64,000 bases of DNA from Rubrivivax sp. (GTDB lineage: Bacteria; Pseudomonadota; Gammaproteobacteria; Burkholderiales; Burkholderiaceae_C). The stretch lies in NCBI GenBank assembly GCA_024641945.1, contig JAHECD010000001.1:27420-91419 (forward strand), read 5' to 3'. Positions 56,835 to 64,000 of this stretch are shown here, piece after piece (position 1 is the first letter of the stretch; each line of letters begins with the position of its first letter). Made by a program: the position numbers and the translations under genes. The notes beneath the pieces were generated by a model. That model saw nothing but the letters and a program-made list of their open reading frames with translations, was not told where the DNA came from and did no database searches.

Positions 56835-58603
56835 TTCGACCAGTAGACCTGGTCGACGTAGAGGTCGGGCAGGCCGGTCGTGTTCAGCGGCTTGCCGGTG
56901 AAGCTGTAGCGATCGGAGATGACAAACGGCCGAAGCACCGCACGCAGGTCCAGCTTCGGATTCTTGGCCAGGAAGTCAGCGACCGGAATCGTCACCTTGC
57001 ACCAGGCCCCCGTGGTGCAGAAGCCGTAGTCCCCGGGTGCGATCTGCAGGAAGACCTCGGCGCCCACGCGGTCCTCGGTGTCCGTGCCGAAGCCGATCTC
57101 GATCTTGCCCGGGTAGGCGGTGGTATTGATCCAGGCCGTGAGGCTGCCGCCGGCGAAGGCCGACAGGTTGTTCGTCGGCCCGTAGCGCAGCAGGCCCCAG
57201 CCGTAGTCGGCCGGTGTCGGGATGATCTGCAGGCTCTGCGTCGCGTCGCCCGGCGCGTAGATGCCCGCGACGACCGGCCGATCGGCCGTGACACCGCCGG
57301 ACTTGCCGAAAGCTGCCCAGTCGCCGCCGGCCTGCACCACCTCGCCGGCCACTGGCACGTTGGCGAAGATCGTGAAGCGATCGGCACTGATGGCGTCCGG
57401 GACGACCAGGATCTCGAAGTGCGCGGCGTCGGCCTCGTTGCAGGATGACGAGGTGTCCCAGACCCAGGTCGCGCTGCCCGCCGGGGTGCTGTCGGGCTTC
57501 AGCGCCTGGATCGCGCAGCGAGCCTTGCGCTCGACGGTGAACAGGCCGAACCAGTTGTCGTCGCCCTTCCACGGCTCGTCAAAGGCCTCGAAGTAGAAGA
57601 TGGTGCGCGGGCCGGCGCCCGTGCGGGCGGCCGCCTCCCAGGTGCGCAGGCGGTCGTGGAACATCTTCTGGTTGATGGGGCTGGCACGGAAAGGCAGGTT
57701 GCCGTCGCCGTTGCCGGTATTCACGGACTTCCAGCCGGTCTCGCCGATGACGATGGGCAGGTTGGACTTGCCCATGAAATCGAGCCCGGCGCGCGCGGCG
57801 TTGTACTGGGCCTGCGTGGTGGCCAGCGCTTCGTCCATCATCGCCTTGGCACGCTGATCGGCCGCCACCGCCGTCTGCTGCCAGTCCCACAGGCCCGGCG
57901 CATAGTAGGTGTCCAGTTGGGCATACGTGTGCACGGACACGAAGTCGACGACATCGACGATTTCGGGCCCCGCGGTCTTCCAATAGGCGTAGTTCTCGTC
58001 GGTCGTCACCGGCTGGTTGATGGCGTTGCGCACGCGGGTGATGTACTTCGCCAGCGTCTCGGGTTTGTCGATCTTGACGATGTCGAAGAGCAGCATCTCG
58101 TTGCCGACACTCACCGCCACGACGATGGCGCTGAACTGGTTGGCCAGCGCGATGGCGCGCGCGACCTCTTCGTCGTTGCGGCTGCTGGTGCTGTCTTCGT
58201 AGCCGAACAGGTAGGCACCCAGGTAGACCTTGAGGTCCAGGCTGTTGTCGCGGATGACTTCCAGCGTTTGCCGGGCCACCTTGTCCGAGCTGTCGAACAG
58301 CCGGATCATGCCGAAGCCGCCGGCCACCAGCAGGTCCATGTCCTGCTTGATCATCGCCTTGGTGATGACCTCGGTGTCGCGGTTGTTGGATCGGAACGGC
58401 GAATAGTTCACCGCCTTGCGCGTGGTGAAGTCGGCGCTCAGCGGGCGCAGGTTCGATGTCTGCACGCCCGTGTTGGGCGTGGTGCCGCCGCCGCCGCAGG
58501 CCACGAGCACGACGGCCAGCGTGGCCGACAAGGCAGCCGTCAGCGCGGCGGATGCCCAGCGGCGCACGCGGGCGGCCGGGGCGGAGTCAGGCGAATGGTT
58601 CAT
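56831..58603 (-). CDS. GH17 lipoprotein with C-terminal carbohydrate-binding-like domain
   Basis: A 590-residue lipoprotein with signal peptide and lipobox (VVLVACGGGG). The GH17 domain (about 55-370) has VSVGNEMLLFD and IVIGETGWKSV as acid/base and nucleophile regions. The C-terminal part (about 400-590) resembles the ExoP-type galactose-binding-like domain (GGSLTAWINTTAYPGKIEIG). It likely cuts beta-1,3-glucan at the cell surface or in the periplasm. GAGG sits upstream of the ATG at 58603. Confidence 0.88.
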   Translation of the reverse strand: MNHSPDSAPAARVRRWASAALTAALSATLAVVLVACGGGGTTPNTGVQTSNLRPLSADFTTRKAVNYSPFRSNNRDTEVITKAMIKQDMDLLVAGGFGMIRLFDSSDKVARQTLEVIRDNSLDLKVYLGAYLFGYEDSTSSRNDEEVARAIALANQFSAIVVAVSVGNEMLLFDIVKIDKPETLAKYITRVRNAINQPVTTDENYAYWKTAGPEIVDVVDFVSVHTYAQLDTYYAPGLWDWQQTAVAADQRAKAMMDEALATTQAQYNAARAGLDFMGKSNLPIVIGETGWKSVNTGNGDGNLPFRASPINQKMFHDRLRTWEAAARTGAGPRTIFYFEAFDEPWKGDDNWFGLFTVERKARCAIQALKPDSTPAGSATWVWDTSSSCNEADAAHFEILVVPDAISADRFTIFANVPVAGEVVQAGGDWAAFGKSGGVTADRPVVAGIYAPGDATQSLQIIPTPADYGWGLLRYGPTNNLSAFAGGSLTAWINTTAYPGKIEIGFGTDTEDRVGAEVFLQIAPGDYGFCTTGAWCKVTIPVADFLAKNPKLDLRAVLRPFVISDRYSFTGKPLNTTGLPDLYVDQVYWSK

Positions 58604-58628
58604 GGCGTGGACCTCGAGCGCTTGCATG

Positions 58629-59954
58629 TCAGAACACATAGACCGCACCGACCGTGAGCCAGCTGCCGCGCGACTTCACGCGCGAGTCGACATTCGTGAA
58701 CGCTGCGTTGCCCGGCATCGACATCGGCGACAGGCCCCGCTTGGCGTAGTTCACCATGCCCAGCGTGCCGTAGACCTGGAAACCGTTGCGGAAGTCGTAG
58801 TTCACGCCCACGGTGTTCACGGTCGCGGAATTCGATTGCCCGCGGTCGTCGGGGTTGTCGGTGGAGGCGGCGCCCAGATGCACCATGCCGGCCGAGTAGG
58901 TCAGAGGGCCGACGCGGTAACGCACGCCCAGCATCAGGTCGAGCGAGGTGGCCGGATAGCCCTTGAAGACGCCGCCGCCGAGGTCGTGCGTCCAGTCGAC
59001 GTTGAACATGTTGTTCCAGCGCGCGTCTTCGATCAGGCCCGTGCCGGTGTTGGTGTTCGGCGGCGTCGTCACGACCGCATAGGCGCCGCTCCAGCGGTTG
59101 GCGCGCAGGCCACCCGAGACCTCTAGGTTCGCGTCGACCTGGTAGCGGCCCATGATCATCGCGATGCTCTGGTCCGAACTGCCCAGCTTGCTGTCGTCGG
59201 CCGGGAACGGCGTCAGGCCCGTGAAGACACCATGCCCGAAGGCCGAGGGTGTGCCGTTCTGCGCGAGTTGATAGATGGCGTCGAGCACCAGGTCTCCCTT
59301 GTGGTACTGCGCATAGAGCTCGAGGAAGCGAGGTTTGTTCTTCTTCCAGCCGGCCTTGCCGAAGTCGTAGGTGGCCTCGAGGAACAGGTCGCCATCCAGC
59401 ACGTCGAGCGTGCGCGTTCCCACGCGCACGGCCCGCGTCAGGATGCCGTAGCCCGCGCCGCTCGAGCTCCACGAATCGCCCACGCCGATGTTGGTGGCGT
59501 ACGGAAAGTCGGGCACGCTCCAGCCGCGCGTGGTCGTCGCGCCGATGCGCACGCTGCCGTAGTCGGGGTGGCTGAGGTAGACATTCTTCTCGTACAGAAA
59601 GCCCTTGAAATCGGGCTTGCCATCGCGCCAGCGCTGACTCAGCAGGCCGCCCGCCTGGAATCCCTTCGGCAGGTCGAACTTGACGCCGAGGTAGGGCTGG
59701 AACAGCGTCACATGCGTCACCTTGGTGTCGTACGAGACTCCCTGGCGGAGCTGGTCGGCCCAGAACCGTTGTTTGTTCTCGCCGACCGCGACCTGGCAGT
59801 TGTCGCAATAGGGCCAGACCGGGGTCAGCTCGGCCTTGGCGAAGCCGGTCAGGCTGAACGGGCCGTAGTCCAAGGCATGCGCCGAACCGGCCAGCAGCAG
59901 CCCGCAGGCAGCGGCAAGCACGGGGTGCGCGCGGGACGGGTGCAATGAGTTCAT
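58629..59954 (-). CDS. Outer-membrane porin-like protein (putative glucan oligosaccharide porin)
   Basis: A 441-residue beta-barrel protein. A signal peptide ends near GSAHA-LDYGPFSLTGFAK, and the C-terminus ends with SWLTVGAVYVF (terminal Phe). Alternating strands such as LEATYDFGKAGWKKNKPRFLELYAQY and LMLGVRYRVGPLTYSAGMVH are typical of porins. It has a CDNC pair near residue 55. It heads the operon porin-GH17-GH30 behind operator 4, so a role in passive sugar entry is inferred. The exact porin family is not recognised. Confidence 0.8.
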   Translation of the reverse strand: MNSLHPSRAHPVLAAACGLLLAGSAHALDYGPFSLTGFAKAELTPVWPYCDNCQVAVGENKQRFWADQLRQGVSYDTKVTHVTLFQPYLGVKFDLPKGFQAGGLLSQRWRDGKPDFKGFLYEKNVYLSHPDYGSVRIGATTTRGWSVPDFPYATNIGVGDSWSSSGAGYGILTRAVRVGTRTLDVLDGDLFLEATYDFGKAGWKKNKPRFLELYAQYHKGDLVLDAIYQLAQNGTPSAFGHGVFTGLTPFPADDSKLGSSDQSIAMIMGRYQVDANLEVSGGLRANRWSGAYAVVTTPPNTNTGTGLIEDARWNNMFNVDWTHDLGGGVFKGYPATSLDLMLGVRYRVGPLTYSAGMVHLGAASTDNPDDRGQSNSATVNTVGVNYDFRNGFQVYGTLGMVNYAKRGLSPMSMPGNAAFTNVDSRVKSRGSWLTVGAVYVF

Positions 59955-60005
59955 GTTCGTGTCGCCGGTGAAGGCGCGCGGCAGGGAAGGTGTGGACACA
60001 CGGTA

Positions 60006-60019
60006 TGAAAGCGCTTTCA
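60006..60019. promoter_or_regulatory. LacI-type operator 4 (porin operon)
   Basis: Perfect TGAAAGCGCTTTCA 52 bases before the porin start. Confidence 0.85.
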
Positions 60020-60022
60020 GCA

Positions 60023-60051
60023 GGTTAGTCGATGAGTCGGCGCGGCGTCAA
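60023..60051 (-). promoter_or_regulatory. Candidate promoter of the porin operon
   Basis: TTGACG (60046-60051), a 17-base spacer and CTAACC (60023-60028) on the minus strand, with operator 4 three bases after. The -10 match is weak but the layout repeats that of the other operators. Confidence 0.45.
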
Positions 60052-60132
60052 CGGCCGCGCGCCCCGTGTTTTCCCGCACGCCCACCACACACCCGTCCGA
60101 CAGTAAACGGCGGCCCGAGGGTTCCTCCCAAT

Positions 60133-60161
60133 TTGCCGCTTGAAAGCGCTTTCATTAGTAT
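60133..60161 (+). promoter_or_regulatory. Candidate promoter of the GH81 gene
   Basis: TTGCCG (60133-60138) and TAGTAT (60156-60161) are 17 bases apart, with operator 5 inside the spacer. Confidence 0.5.
60141..60154. promoter_or_regulatory. LacI-type operator 5 (GH81)
   Basis: Perfect TGAAAGCGCTTTCA, 48 bases before the GH81 start. Operators 4 and 5 are 121 bases apart in the divergent gap, so looping between them is possible. Confidence 0.85.
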
Positions 60162-60202
60162 CGGCTCGTCGGGTGGACGGGTCCGCCGCGGGAGGTGACG
60201 GC

Positions 60203-62563
60203 ATGCATCGGCGAAACAACGGCATTCAGGCGGTCCTGGCGGCAACGCTGACGGCAGCCGTGCTCATGCTCGGCGGCCCCGGTGTCGCGACGGCCCAGGA
60301 CAGCATGAAGGTCGGCGTCGGCAAGGTGATGCTGCAACCCAAGGGCAGCGACAAGCTGCCGCCGCCGGCGCCTTTCCGCACCGAGGCCATGCTCAAGCAA
60401 GCAGCGCCCACCAGCCAGTGGTATTCGACGCTGATCTTCAACGCCGAGCCCTCGCCGATCTTCGCGCAGCCGCTGAGCTTCAAGACCACGGCCGCCGGAT
60501 TCGAGATGTCGCTGCCGCAGAAGCGCGACGGGCCGTCCGGAATGCCGTTCGAGAAGTACACACCACTCAGCGCCGACGCATTTGTCTACTTCCCTCATGC
60601 CGATGCCTTGGTGTTCTCGCCGGTGGCCTTCGAGCCCGAGCCGGCCAAGTTGGCGCGCATCTCCGACTGGGCCGTCGACATCAGCATGGCGCGCGGGCCT
60701 GACCAGTTGCTCGCGACCATCGCGCACGGCAGTCCGTACGCCTATTTCCAGCTCAGCCGCGGTGACGTGCGCATCCGACTGCCCGCGCCGGGCGAGCGCC
60801 TGGCGACGGTGAGCGACCCCCGCCACCTGGGCCTGCGCGTGAAGGGTCGCAGCTATGTGGTCTTCGGCCCCGAGGGCGTGCGCTGGGAGCAGGCCTCGCC
60901 CACCGAGTGGATCGGCCGCCTGCCTGCCGGCAAGGGCTACTTCTCGGCCGCGGCGCTGCCGGACGACAAGCCCGAGTCACTGGCCCTGCTCAGCCGCCAT
61001 GCCTACGCCTTCGTCGGCGACACCACCGTGGCCTGGAAGTACGACCGCGGCGCCGGCAGCCTGGAGTCGACCTTCAGCGCCAAGACGCGTGTGATGGAAG
61101 GGCCGGACAACGGCCCGCTGCTGGGTCTGTACCCGCACCATTGGCACGACAACGCCTCGGTGGCCGACAAACTGGGCCCGGCCTACGACACCGTGCGCGG
61201 CAAACTGCGCCTGCTGGCCGCCTCGCAATTCAAGACCACGCGCGCTTGGCAAGGTTTCGTGCCGCACTGGCCCAAGCTCGCCGAGGGCCCGCGCCTGTCG
61301 GAATTCAACGACCAGTTCAAACGCGACTTCCGCCGGCGTCGCGACCTCGTGCCCGGCAAGGCCAACCCCGACAACTGGCGCGTCAGCGTCTACTGGCAAG
61401 GCAAGGGCCTCACGCGCCTGACGCAACTGGCGGCGGTCGCCGAGCAGCAGGGCGACACCGAGTCGCGCGACAAGTTGCTTGAAATCGCGAAGGAGCGCAT
61501 GGAATGGTGGTTCGGCGCCGAGGGCAAGGCCAGCTACTTCCTGTTCGACAAGCGCCTGGGCACGGTCTCGGCCTATCCGGACGAGTTCTTCTCGGTCGAA
61601 CAGATGAACGACCACCATTTCCACTATGGCTACTGGGTCCGGGCCGCGGCCGAAATCGCCATGCGCGACCCGGCCTGGGCCACGAAGGACAAATGGGGCA
61701 GCCTGGTGGACCTGCTGGTCAAGGACATCGCCAACACCGAACGCGGCAGCGCCGAATTTCCCTACCTCCGCAACTTCGACGCCTACGAAGGGCACTCCTG
61801 GGCCGTGGGCATCGGCGGTGCAGGCGAGTACGGCCAGGCAGGCAACAACCAGGAATCGTCGAGCGAGGCGGTCAACGCCTGGGCCGGGCTGATCCTGTGG
61901 GGCGAAGTGACGGGCGACACGGCGCTGCGCGACCTCGGTGTCTACCTCTACACCTCGGAGGTCGAATCGATCAACCACTACTGGTTCGACATCCACCACC
62001 TCGTCTTCCCGCCGACGTACAAGCCGGTGGAAACGAGCATGGTCTTCGGCGGAGGCTACTTTCACCTGACCTGGTGGACCGATGAGCCCCGGCAGATCCA
62101 CGGCATCAATCTGCTGCCGATCGCCCCTTTCAGCACCTACATGGCACGCGACCCGGGCTTCATCAAGCGCAATCTCGACGCGATGAAGGCCGACACCGAG
62201 GCCTACAACAAACGCGGCAAGTTCCCACCCAACCCACCGCCGGCGGACGTCTGGCAGGACATCTTTGCCAAGTACCTGGCGATGGCCGACCCCGCCGCCG
62301 CGCTGGCGGCCTGGAACCCGCGCGGCAGCGTGGAGGATGGCGACACACCCACGCACACGCTGCATTGGATGTTGAGCCTGGACTCGATGGGCACGCCCGA
62401 CCTCTCGGTGCGCGCCGACGTTCCGCTGTTCCAGGTGTTCAAGCGCGCCGACGGCAAGAAGACCTACGTCGCCTACAACGCCGGCAAGGCGCCGCTGGCG
62501 GTGACCTTCAGCGATGGCAAGACCATGACGGTCGCGCCGGGCGCGCTTGGCCGCACGAACTAA
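60203..62563 (+). CDS. GH81 endo-beta-1,3-glucanase
   Basis: A 786-residue exported enzyme. A signal peptide ends around GVATA-QDSMKVG. An N-terminal beta-sandwich domain (about 40-300) is followed by the (alpha/alpha)6 domain. QMNDHHFHYGYWVRAAAE and FDAYEGHSWAVGIGG with GNNQESSSEAVNAWAG are the GH81 hallmarks, with the catalytic Asp and Glu in NDHH and the QESSSEA region. GH81 cuts internal beta-1,3 links of laminarin-like or fungal wall glucan by inversion. The start at 60203 has GGAGGTGA at ideal spacing; upstream ATGs overlap operator 5. Confidence 0.93.
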   Translation: MHRRNNGIQAVLAATLTAAVLMLGGPGVATAQDSMKVGVGKVMLQPKGSDKLPPPAPFRTEAMLKQAAPTSQWYSTLIFNAEPSPIFAQPLSFKTTAAGFEMSLPQKRDGPSGMPFEKYTPLSADAFVYFPHADALVFSPVAFEPEPAKLARISDWAVDISMARGPDQLLATIAHGSPYAYFQLSRGDVRIRLPAPGERLATVSDPRHLGLRVKGRSYVVFGPEGVRWEQASPTEWIGRLPAGKGYFSAAALPDDKPESLALLSRHAYAFVGDTTVAWKYDRGAGSLESTFSAKTRVMEGPDNGPLLGLYPHHWHDNASVADKLGPAYDTVRGKLRLLAASQFKTTRAWQGFVPHWPKLAEGPRLSEFNDQFKRDFRRRRDLVPGKANPDNWRVSVYWQGKGLTRLTQLAAVAEQQGDTESRDKLLEIAKERMEWWFGAEGKASYFLFDKRLGTVSAYPDEFFSVEQMNDHHFHYGYWVRAAAEIAMRDPAWATKDKWGSLVDLLVKDIANTERGSAEFPYLRNFDAYEGHSWAVGIGGAGEYGQAGNNQESSSEAVNAWAGLILWGEVTGDTALRDLGVYLYTSEVESINHYWFDIHHLVFPPTYKPVETSMVFGGGYFHLTWWTDEPRQIHGINLLPIAPFSTYMARDPGFIKRNLDAMKADTEAYNKRGKFPPNPPPADVWQDIFAKYLAMADPAAALAAWNPRGSVEDGDTPTHTLHWMLSLDSMGTPDLSVRADVPLFQVFKRADGKKTYVAYNAGKAPLAVTFSDGKTMTVAPGALGRTN

Positions 62564-62587
62564 GGGAAAGCCACAGGCCGCCGCGTC

Positions 62588-62616
62588 TTGCCTTGAAGAG
62601 CCCGTGTGTATATTCT
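62588..62616 (+). promoter_or_regulatory. Promoter of the repeat-containing lipoprotein
   Basis: TTGCCT (62588-62593) and TATTCT (62611-62616) are 17 bases apart, with operator 6 three bases after the -10 box. Confidence 0.5.
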
Positions 62617-62619
62617 TTG

Positions 62620-62633
62620 TGAAAGCGCTTTCA
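62620..62633. promoter_or_regulatory. LacI-type operator 6 (lipoprotein)
   Basis: Perfect TGAAAGCGCTTTCA, 53 bases before the lipoprotein start. Confidence 0.85.
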
Positions 62634-62686
62634 CGGCAGCTTTGGTTTTCCGCTCCACCGCCCGAATCCAGCCAGGACACCCTGTG

Positions 62687-64000
62687 ATGCAACACCTTCG
62701 GAAGTACTTCTCCCAGATGGCCCTGTCTCTGGCCTGCGTCGTCGTGGCCGGTTGCGGCGGCGGTGACGCCGAACCTCCGCCATCAGGCGACAACGGCGGG
62801 GGCGTCGTCACGGCGCCGGTGCCGGACACGACAGCGCCGACGATGACCATCGCCTCCGACGTCTCGGCGGATGTCGCCACCGGGCCGGTGACCTTCACCT
62901 TCGTCTTCAGCGAAGACGTGGGGATCAGTTTCGAGCCCACGGACCTGGTGGTGACGGGCGGCACGCCCAGTGCCTTCACCCGCGTCAGCGGCACGCAGGC
63001 CACCGTCGTGGTCACCCCCACGGCCAACACCGCGGGAGCGATCACGCTCGCGGTCGCGGAAGGCACGTTCTCCGACCTCGCCGGCAACCGCAGCACGGCA
63101 GCCGTCACGGCGTCCAAGAACTACGACACGGTCGTTGCCGTGACGACCGAGCCCACCACGGCGGCCACCACGCCACCGGCCCGCGCGGCCACCGACGTGC
63201 TGTCGGTCTACAGCGACGCCTACGCGCAGATCGCCGGTGTCGACCCCTTCCCCGGCTGGGGCCAGAGCACGGTCGTCAGCGAGGTGCCGGTCGCGGGCAA
63301 CAACACCCGCAAATACACCAACCTCAACTACGAAGGCACTGACTGGTCGGGCAACCCGATCGACGTCTCGTCGATGACCAATCTGCACCTCGACCTCTGG
63401 ACGGCTGACGTCACGAGCGTGAAGGTGTCGATCATCTCGGCAGGCCAGGAAAACGCCGTCACGCTGACGCCGACGCTGTCGTCATGGAACAGCTTCGACA
63501 TCGACCTGGCGCAGTACACCGTGCCCAACAAGACCGCGATCATCCAGCTCAAGATCGAAGGCACGCCCACCGGCGGCACGCTCTACCTCGACAACATCTA
63601 CTTCTGGAAGGCGGCGGCCGGCGGCGGTGGCGGCGGGGCCGGCACCTGCGGCACCACCGAGCCGACCTGCGCACCGGCCACCACGGTGCCGGCGGGCGCG
63701 ATCACGATCTACAGCGAGACCGTTTCGGCAGCCGGCTTCAACCCGTTCCCCAACTGGGGCCAGGCCACGCAGTACAGCGAGGCGACGATCGCGGGCAACA
63801 AGTCCCTGAAGTACACGGTGCTGAACTACGAGGGCATCGAGTTCGGCGCCGTCGACGTGACCACCAAGGGCAAGGTCCACTTCGACTTCTGGTCGCCGGA
63901 TCTCACCAGCGTGAAGGTCTCCATCATCTCGGCCGGCAAGGAGAACGCCTTCACGCAGGCATTGACCACGGGTATCTGGAACAGCGTCGACATCGACCTC
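62687..64000 (+). CDS. Secreted lipoprotein with Ig-like domain and tandem binding-like repeats (runs off window)
   Basis: An open frame from ATG 62687 continues to the window end without a stop (438 residues seen). The signal peptide has a lipobox VVAGC with Cys23. An Ig-like domain of the DTTAPTMTI...FSEDVGI type occupies about residues 45-145. Two related modules follow: repeat A (about 171-307: VLSVYSDAYAQIAG, FPGWGQ, VKVSIISAGQENAV) and repeat B (about 338 on: ITIYSETVSAAGFN, FPNWGQ, VKVSIISAGKENAF), joined by a Gly-rich, Cys-containing linker. These look like beta-sandwich carbohydrate-binding modules. A catalytic domain such as GH16 could follow beyond the edge. Operator 6 ties it to the glucan locus. 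Confidence 0.82.
   Translation, partial: MQHLRKYFSQMALSLACVVVAGCGGGDAEPPPSGDNGGGVVTAPVPDTTAPTMTIASDVSADVATGPVTFTFVFSEDVGISFEPTDLVVTGGTPSAFTRVSGTQATVVVTPTANTAGAITLAVAEGTFSDLAGNRSTAAVTASKNYDTVVAVTTEPTTAATTPPARAATDVLSVYSDAYAQIAGVDPFPGWGQSTVVSEVPVAGNNTRKYTNLNYEGTDWSGNPIDVSSMTNLHLDLWTADVTSVKVSIISAGQENAVTLTPTLSSWNSFDIDLAQYTVPNKTAIIQLKIEGTPTGGTLYLDNIYFWKAAAGGGGGGAGTCGTTEPTCAPATTVPAGAITIYSETVSAAGFNPFPNWGQATQYSEATIAGNKSLKYTVLNYEGIEFGAVDVTTKGKVHFDFWSPDLTSVKVSIISAGKENAFTQALTTGIWNSVDIDL

Overview
The window reads as one chromosomal stretch of a GC-rich betaproteobacterium, most likely a Burkholderiales member of the Comamonadaceae / Leptothrix-Rubrivivax-Roseateles type. The evidence is the gene order gltA-sdhE-sdhB-sdhA-sdhD-sdhC-GntR-mdh followed by an HpcH/HpaI aldolase-family gene and acnB, together with TctABC transport genes and the protein sequences themselves. 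This placement is inference from recognised families; no 16S gene is present. Genes are tightly packed: the longest gap is about 250 bases, and I see no rRNA, tRNA, CRISPR array, insertion sequence or prophage.

Region 1 (1-18,300) is mostly central carbon metabolism. On the minus strand are an ATP-grasp protein cut by the window edge, a TVP38/DedA-like membrane protein, citrate synthase and the whole succinate dehydrogenase operon with its flavinylation factor. A GntR regulator is divergent from malate dehydrogenase. A glycine-zipper envelope protein, 6-phosphogluconate dehydrogenase with a TctCBA tricarboxylate transporter, a citrate-lyase-like aldolase, a small secreted protein and aconitase B follow. 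A 14-bp palindrome lies between the GntR gene and mdh, and a near-identical perfect palindrome fills the promoter spacer of acnB. This suggests one small TCA regulon.

Region 2 (18,400-33,100) holds a four-PAS hybrid histidine kinase and a translationally coupled set (sbcB, epimerase, MFS, ParA-like ATPase). It also holds a sugar-acid type catabolic cassette: an IlvD/Edd dehydratase divergent from a TAXI-type TRAP transporter, a DapA-family enzyme and an RraA-family protein.

Region 3 (33,100-64,000) is the most striking part: about 30 kb that look like a complete beta-glucan (beta-1,3 with some beta-1,6) utilisation locus under one LacI-family regulator. Six perfect copies of the palindrome TGAAAGCGCTTTCA lie upstream of an ABC transporter operon, a GH94-clan phosphorylase, a TonB-receptor operon, a porin operon, a GH81 endoglucanase and a partial lipoprotein. 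The likely flow is as follows. GH81, GH16 and GH17 enzymes cut polymer outside or in the periplasm. A TonB-dependent receptor and a porin bring oligosaccharides across the outer membrane. An ABC importer and a GPH symporter bring them across the inner membrane. Cytosolic GH16, GH17, GH30 and a 1088-residue phosphorylase finish the job. Two flavin-dependent tryptophan-halogenase-like proteins, a SapC protein and a cupin-8 protein are embedded in the receptor operon with no known role in glycan use. One GPH symporter is fused in frame to a GH17 glycosidase.
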